A DNA stretch of 64,000 bases from positions 34,445-98,444 of the forward strand of contig NZ_DFQS01000057.1 of NCBI RefSeq assembly GCF_002377905.1, in the 5' to 3' direction. This document shows, one piece after another, positions 63,506-64,000 of this stretch. The DNA is from Psychrobacter sp. UBA3483. Lineage in GTDB: Bacteria; Pseudomonadota; Gammaproteobacteria; Pseudomonadales; Moraxellaceae. Position numbers and translations under genes: made by a program. The notes under the pieces are model-generated. The model searched no databases, was not told the origin of the DNA, and worked only from the letters and a program-made list of their open reading frames with translations. Each line of letters starts with the position of its first letter. Within the stretch, counting starts at the first letter, position 1.

Positions 63506-64000
63506 TTAATATAACTGAACCTTACCCATTTTTCCTTCACCGCGCTCTGTCAGATATTGCATGACGGGTGTATTAAGTAATCTAGACTCTGCCACTGTAC
63601 GCGCTTCAATAAGGCGTTTTTGTTGACGACGTTCAGGCGTCTTATCATCGGCTTGCATAATACTGCCATCTATCTGCAAGCTAATGTCTGCTTGCGTAAA
63701 CTGTTCTTGCAGTTTCGCTGCCAGCTGCTGAAAAGTAGCTTGCAGATGCTTGCTATCTACCGCCGTGACAAACACGGCTTTAGCGTTACAGTCACCAGTC
63801 ATCATCCCTTGGCGCGCTAATGCCAATTCATCGGGTGCCAAACTACCAGCTTCGCGGGCGCATTGTAACCAATAGTCCCATTTTTCTGGCGTCCACTCAT
63901 CCGTTAATTCTTGCGGCGCACAGCGTAACAAAGTACGCGGATCATCCACTTGTATTGCTAATTGAGAATCATTTGTGGCAGGCTCAACAACAGGCTCAGG
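63506..64000 (-). CDS. dnaX: DNA polymerase III tau/gamma subunit, C-terminal part (partial)
   Basis: The frame is open to the right window edge; the in-frame GTG at 63949 is not the start because Pro/Glu/Val-rich linker codons continue upstream to 64000. The 164 visible residues resemble the end of tau: a charged helical domain (WTPEKWDYWLQ), a beta-rich stretch (AKAVFVTAVDSKHLQ), then TPERRQQKRLIEARTVAESR, comparable to the TPxxxRQ region of E. coli tau, and the ending MGKVQLY. The ATPase part lies outside the window, so the identification is likely but not certain. Confidence 0.7.
   Translation of the reverse strand, partial: PEPVVEPATNDSQLAIQVDDPRTLLRCAPQELTDEWTPEKWDYWLQCAREAGSLAPDELALARQGMMTGDCNAKAVFVTAVDSKHLQATFQQLAAKLQEQFTQADISLQIDGSIMQADDKTPERRQQKRLIEARTVAESRLLNTPVMQYLTERGEGKMGKVQLY

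Noticed and set aside
63506..63949. Treating the GTG at 63949 as the start of a 147-residue gene
   Set aside because: The frame continues upstream without a stop to the window edge and reads as a Pro/Glu/Val linker, so the gene is partial and starts outside the window.
1..64000. CRISPR array, tRNA, rRNA or replication origin
   Set aside because: No regularly spaced repeats, no cloverleaf-like or rRNA-like sequence, and no dnaA-box cluster were seen on reading the spacers. A tRNA scan was not possible, so a small RNA gene could be missed.

Overview
The window looks like chromosomal DNA from a gamma-proteobacterium of the Moraxellaceae, most probably Psychrobacter. This is an inference from gene content: a 1602-residue NAD-type glutamate dehydrogenase, paired bacterioferritin subunits, a cysI-DUF934-cysH block, a DEAD-box helicase with an RG-rich tail, AT-rich spacers, and no ribosomal or tRNA marker that would fix the species. 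No tRNA, rRNA, CRISPR array or intact insertion sequence was seen.

Region 1 (1 to about 6.3 kb) is accessory DNA. It holds three overlapping minus-strand genes of a tyrosine-recombinase trio (the third runs off the left edge), an XRE repressor with a palindromic operator, a P4-type integrase, and about 1.4 kb of decayed sequence with a possible IS30-like relic. The coding here is much richer in Lys, Asn and Ile than the rest of the window. The right end of the island probably lies between 5.0 and 6.3 kb.

Region 2 (6.3 to 28.4 kb) is mixed housekeeping and envelope functions: small secreted proteins and lipoproteins, MtfA peptidase, a RhuM-Fic protein, an AraC regulator next to hyuA and a broken hyuB, a large WG-repeat exported protein, a DUF819 membrane protein, a DEAD-box RNA helicase with a long leader, a DUF1176 protein, a YghU-type glutathione transferase, an MdtD-like efflux pump, and an iron-storage group (two complementary bacterioferritin subunits and Bfd behind a Fur box) followed by an ArsR regulator.

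Region 3 (28.4 to 43.4 kb) is a sulfate assimilation supercluster. Two sulfate-binding lipoproteins and CysT, CysW and CysA import sulfate. Sat activates it. CysH and CysI reduce it to sulfide, with a DUF934 partner. CysG makes the siroheme that CysI needs. A lipoprotein gene, an SDR oxidoreductase and a PlsC-type acyltransferase are interspersed. No APS kinase and no CysJ flavoprotein are present.

Region 4 (43.5 to 64 kb) holds a small lipoprotein, a DUF4377 gene fragment, sbcD-sbcC, a second WG-repeat protein collinear with the first half of the larger one, NAD-glutamate dehydrogenase, purD, an ABC1/UbiB kinase-like protein, a TrmB-like methyltransferase, yacG, an argD-type aminotransferase, a LysR regulator and the 3' end of what is probably dnaX. 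Many convergent or terminal gene ends carry strong symmetrical stem-loop terminators.

No wholly new system can be demonstrated from sequence alone. The points most worth checking are the recombinase trio with its repressor, the internal out-of-frame deletion in hyuB, the complementary loss of active-site residues in the two bacterioferritins, the paired WG-repeat proteins, and the short CysH without iron-sulfur cysteines.
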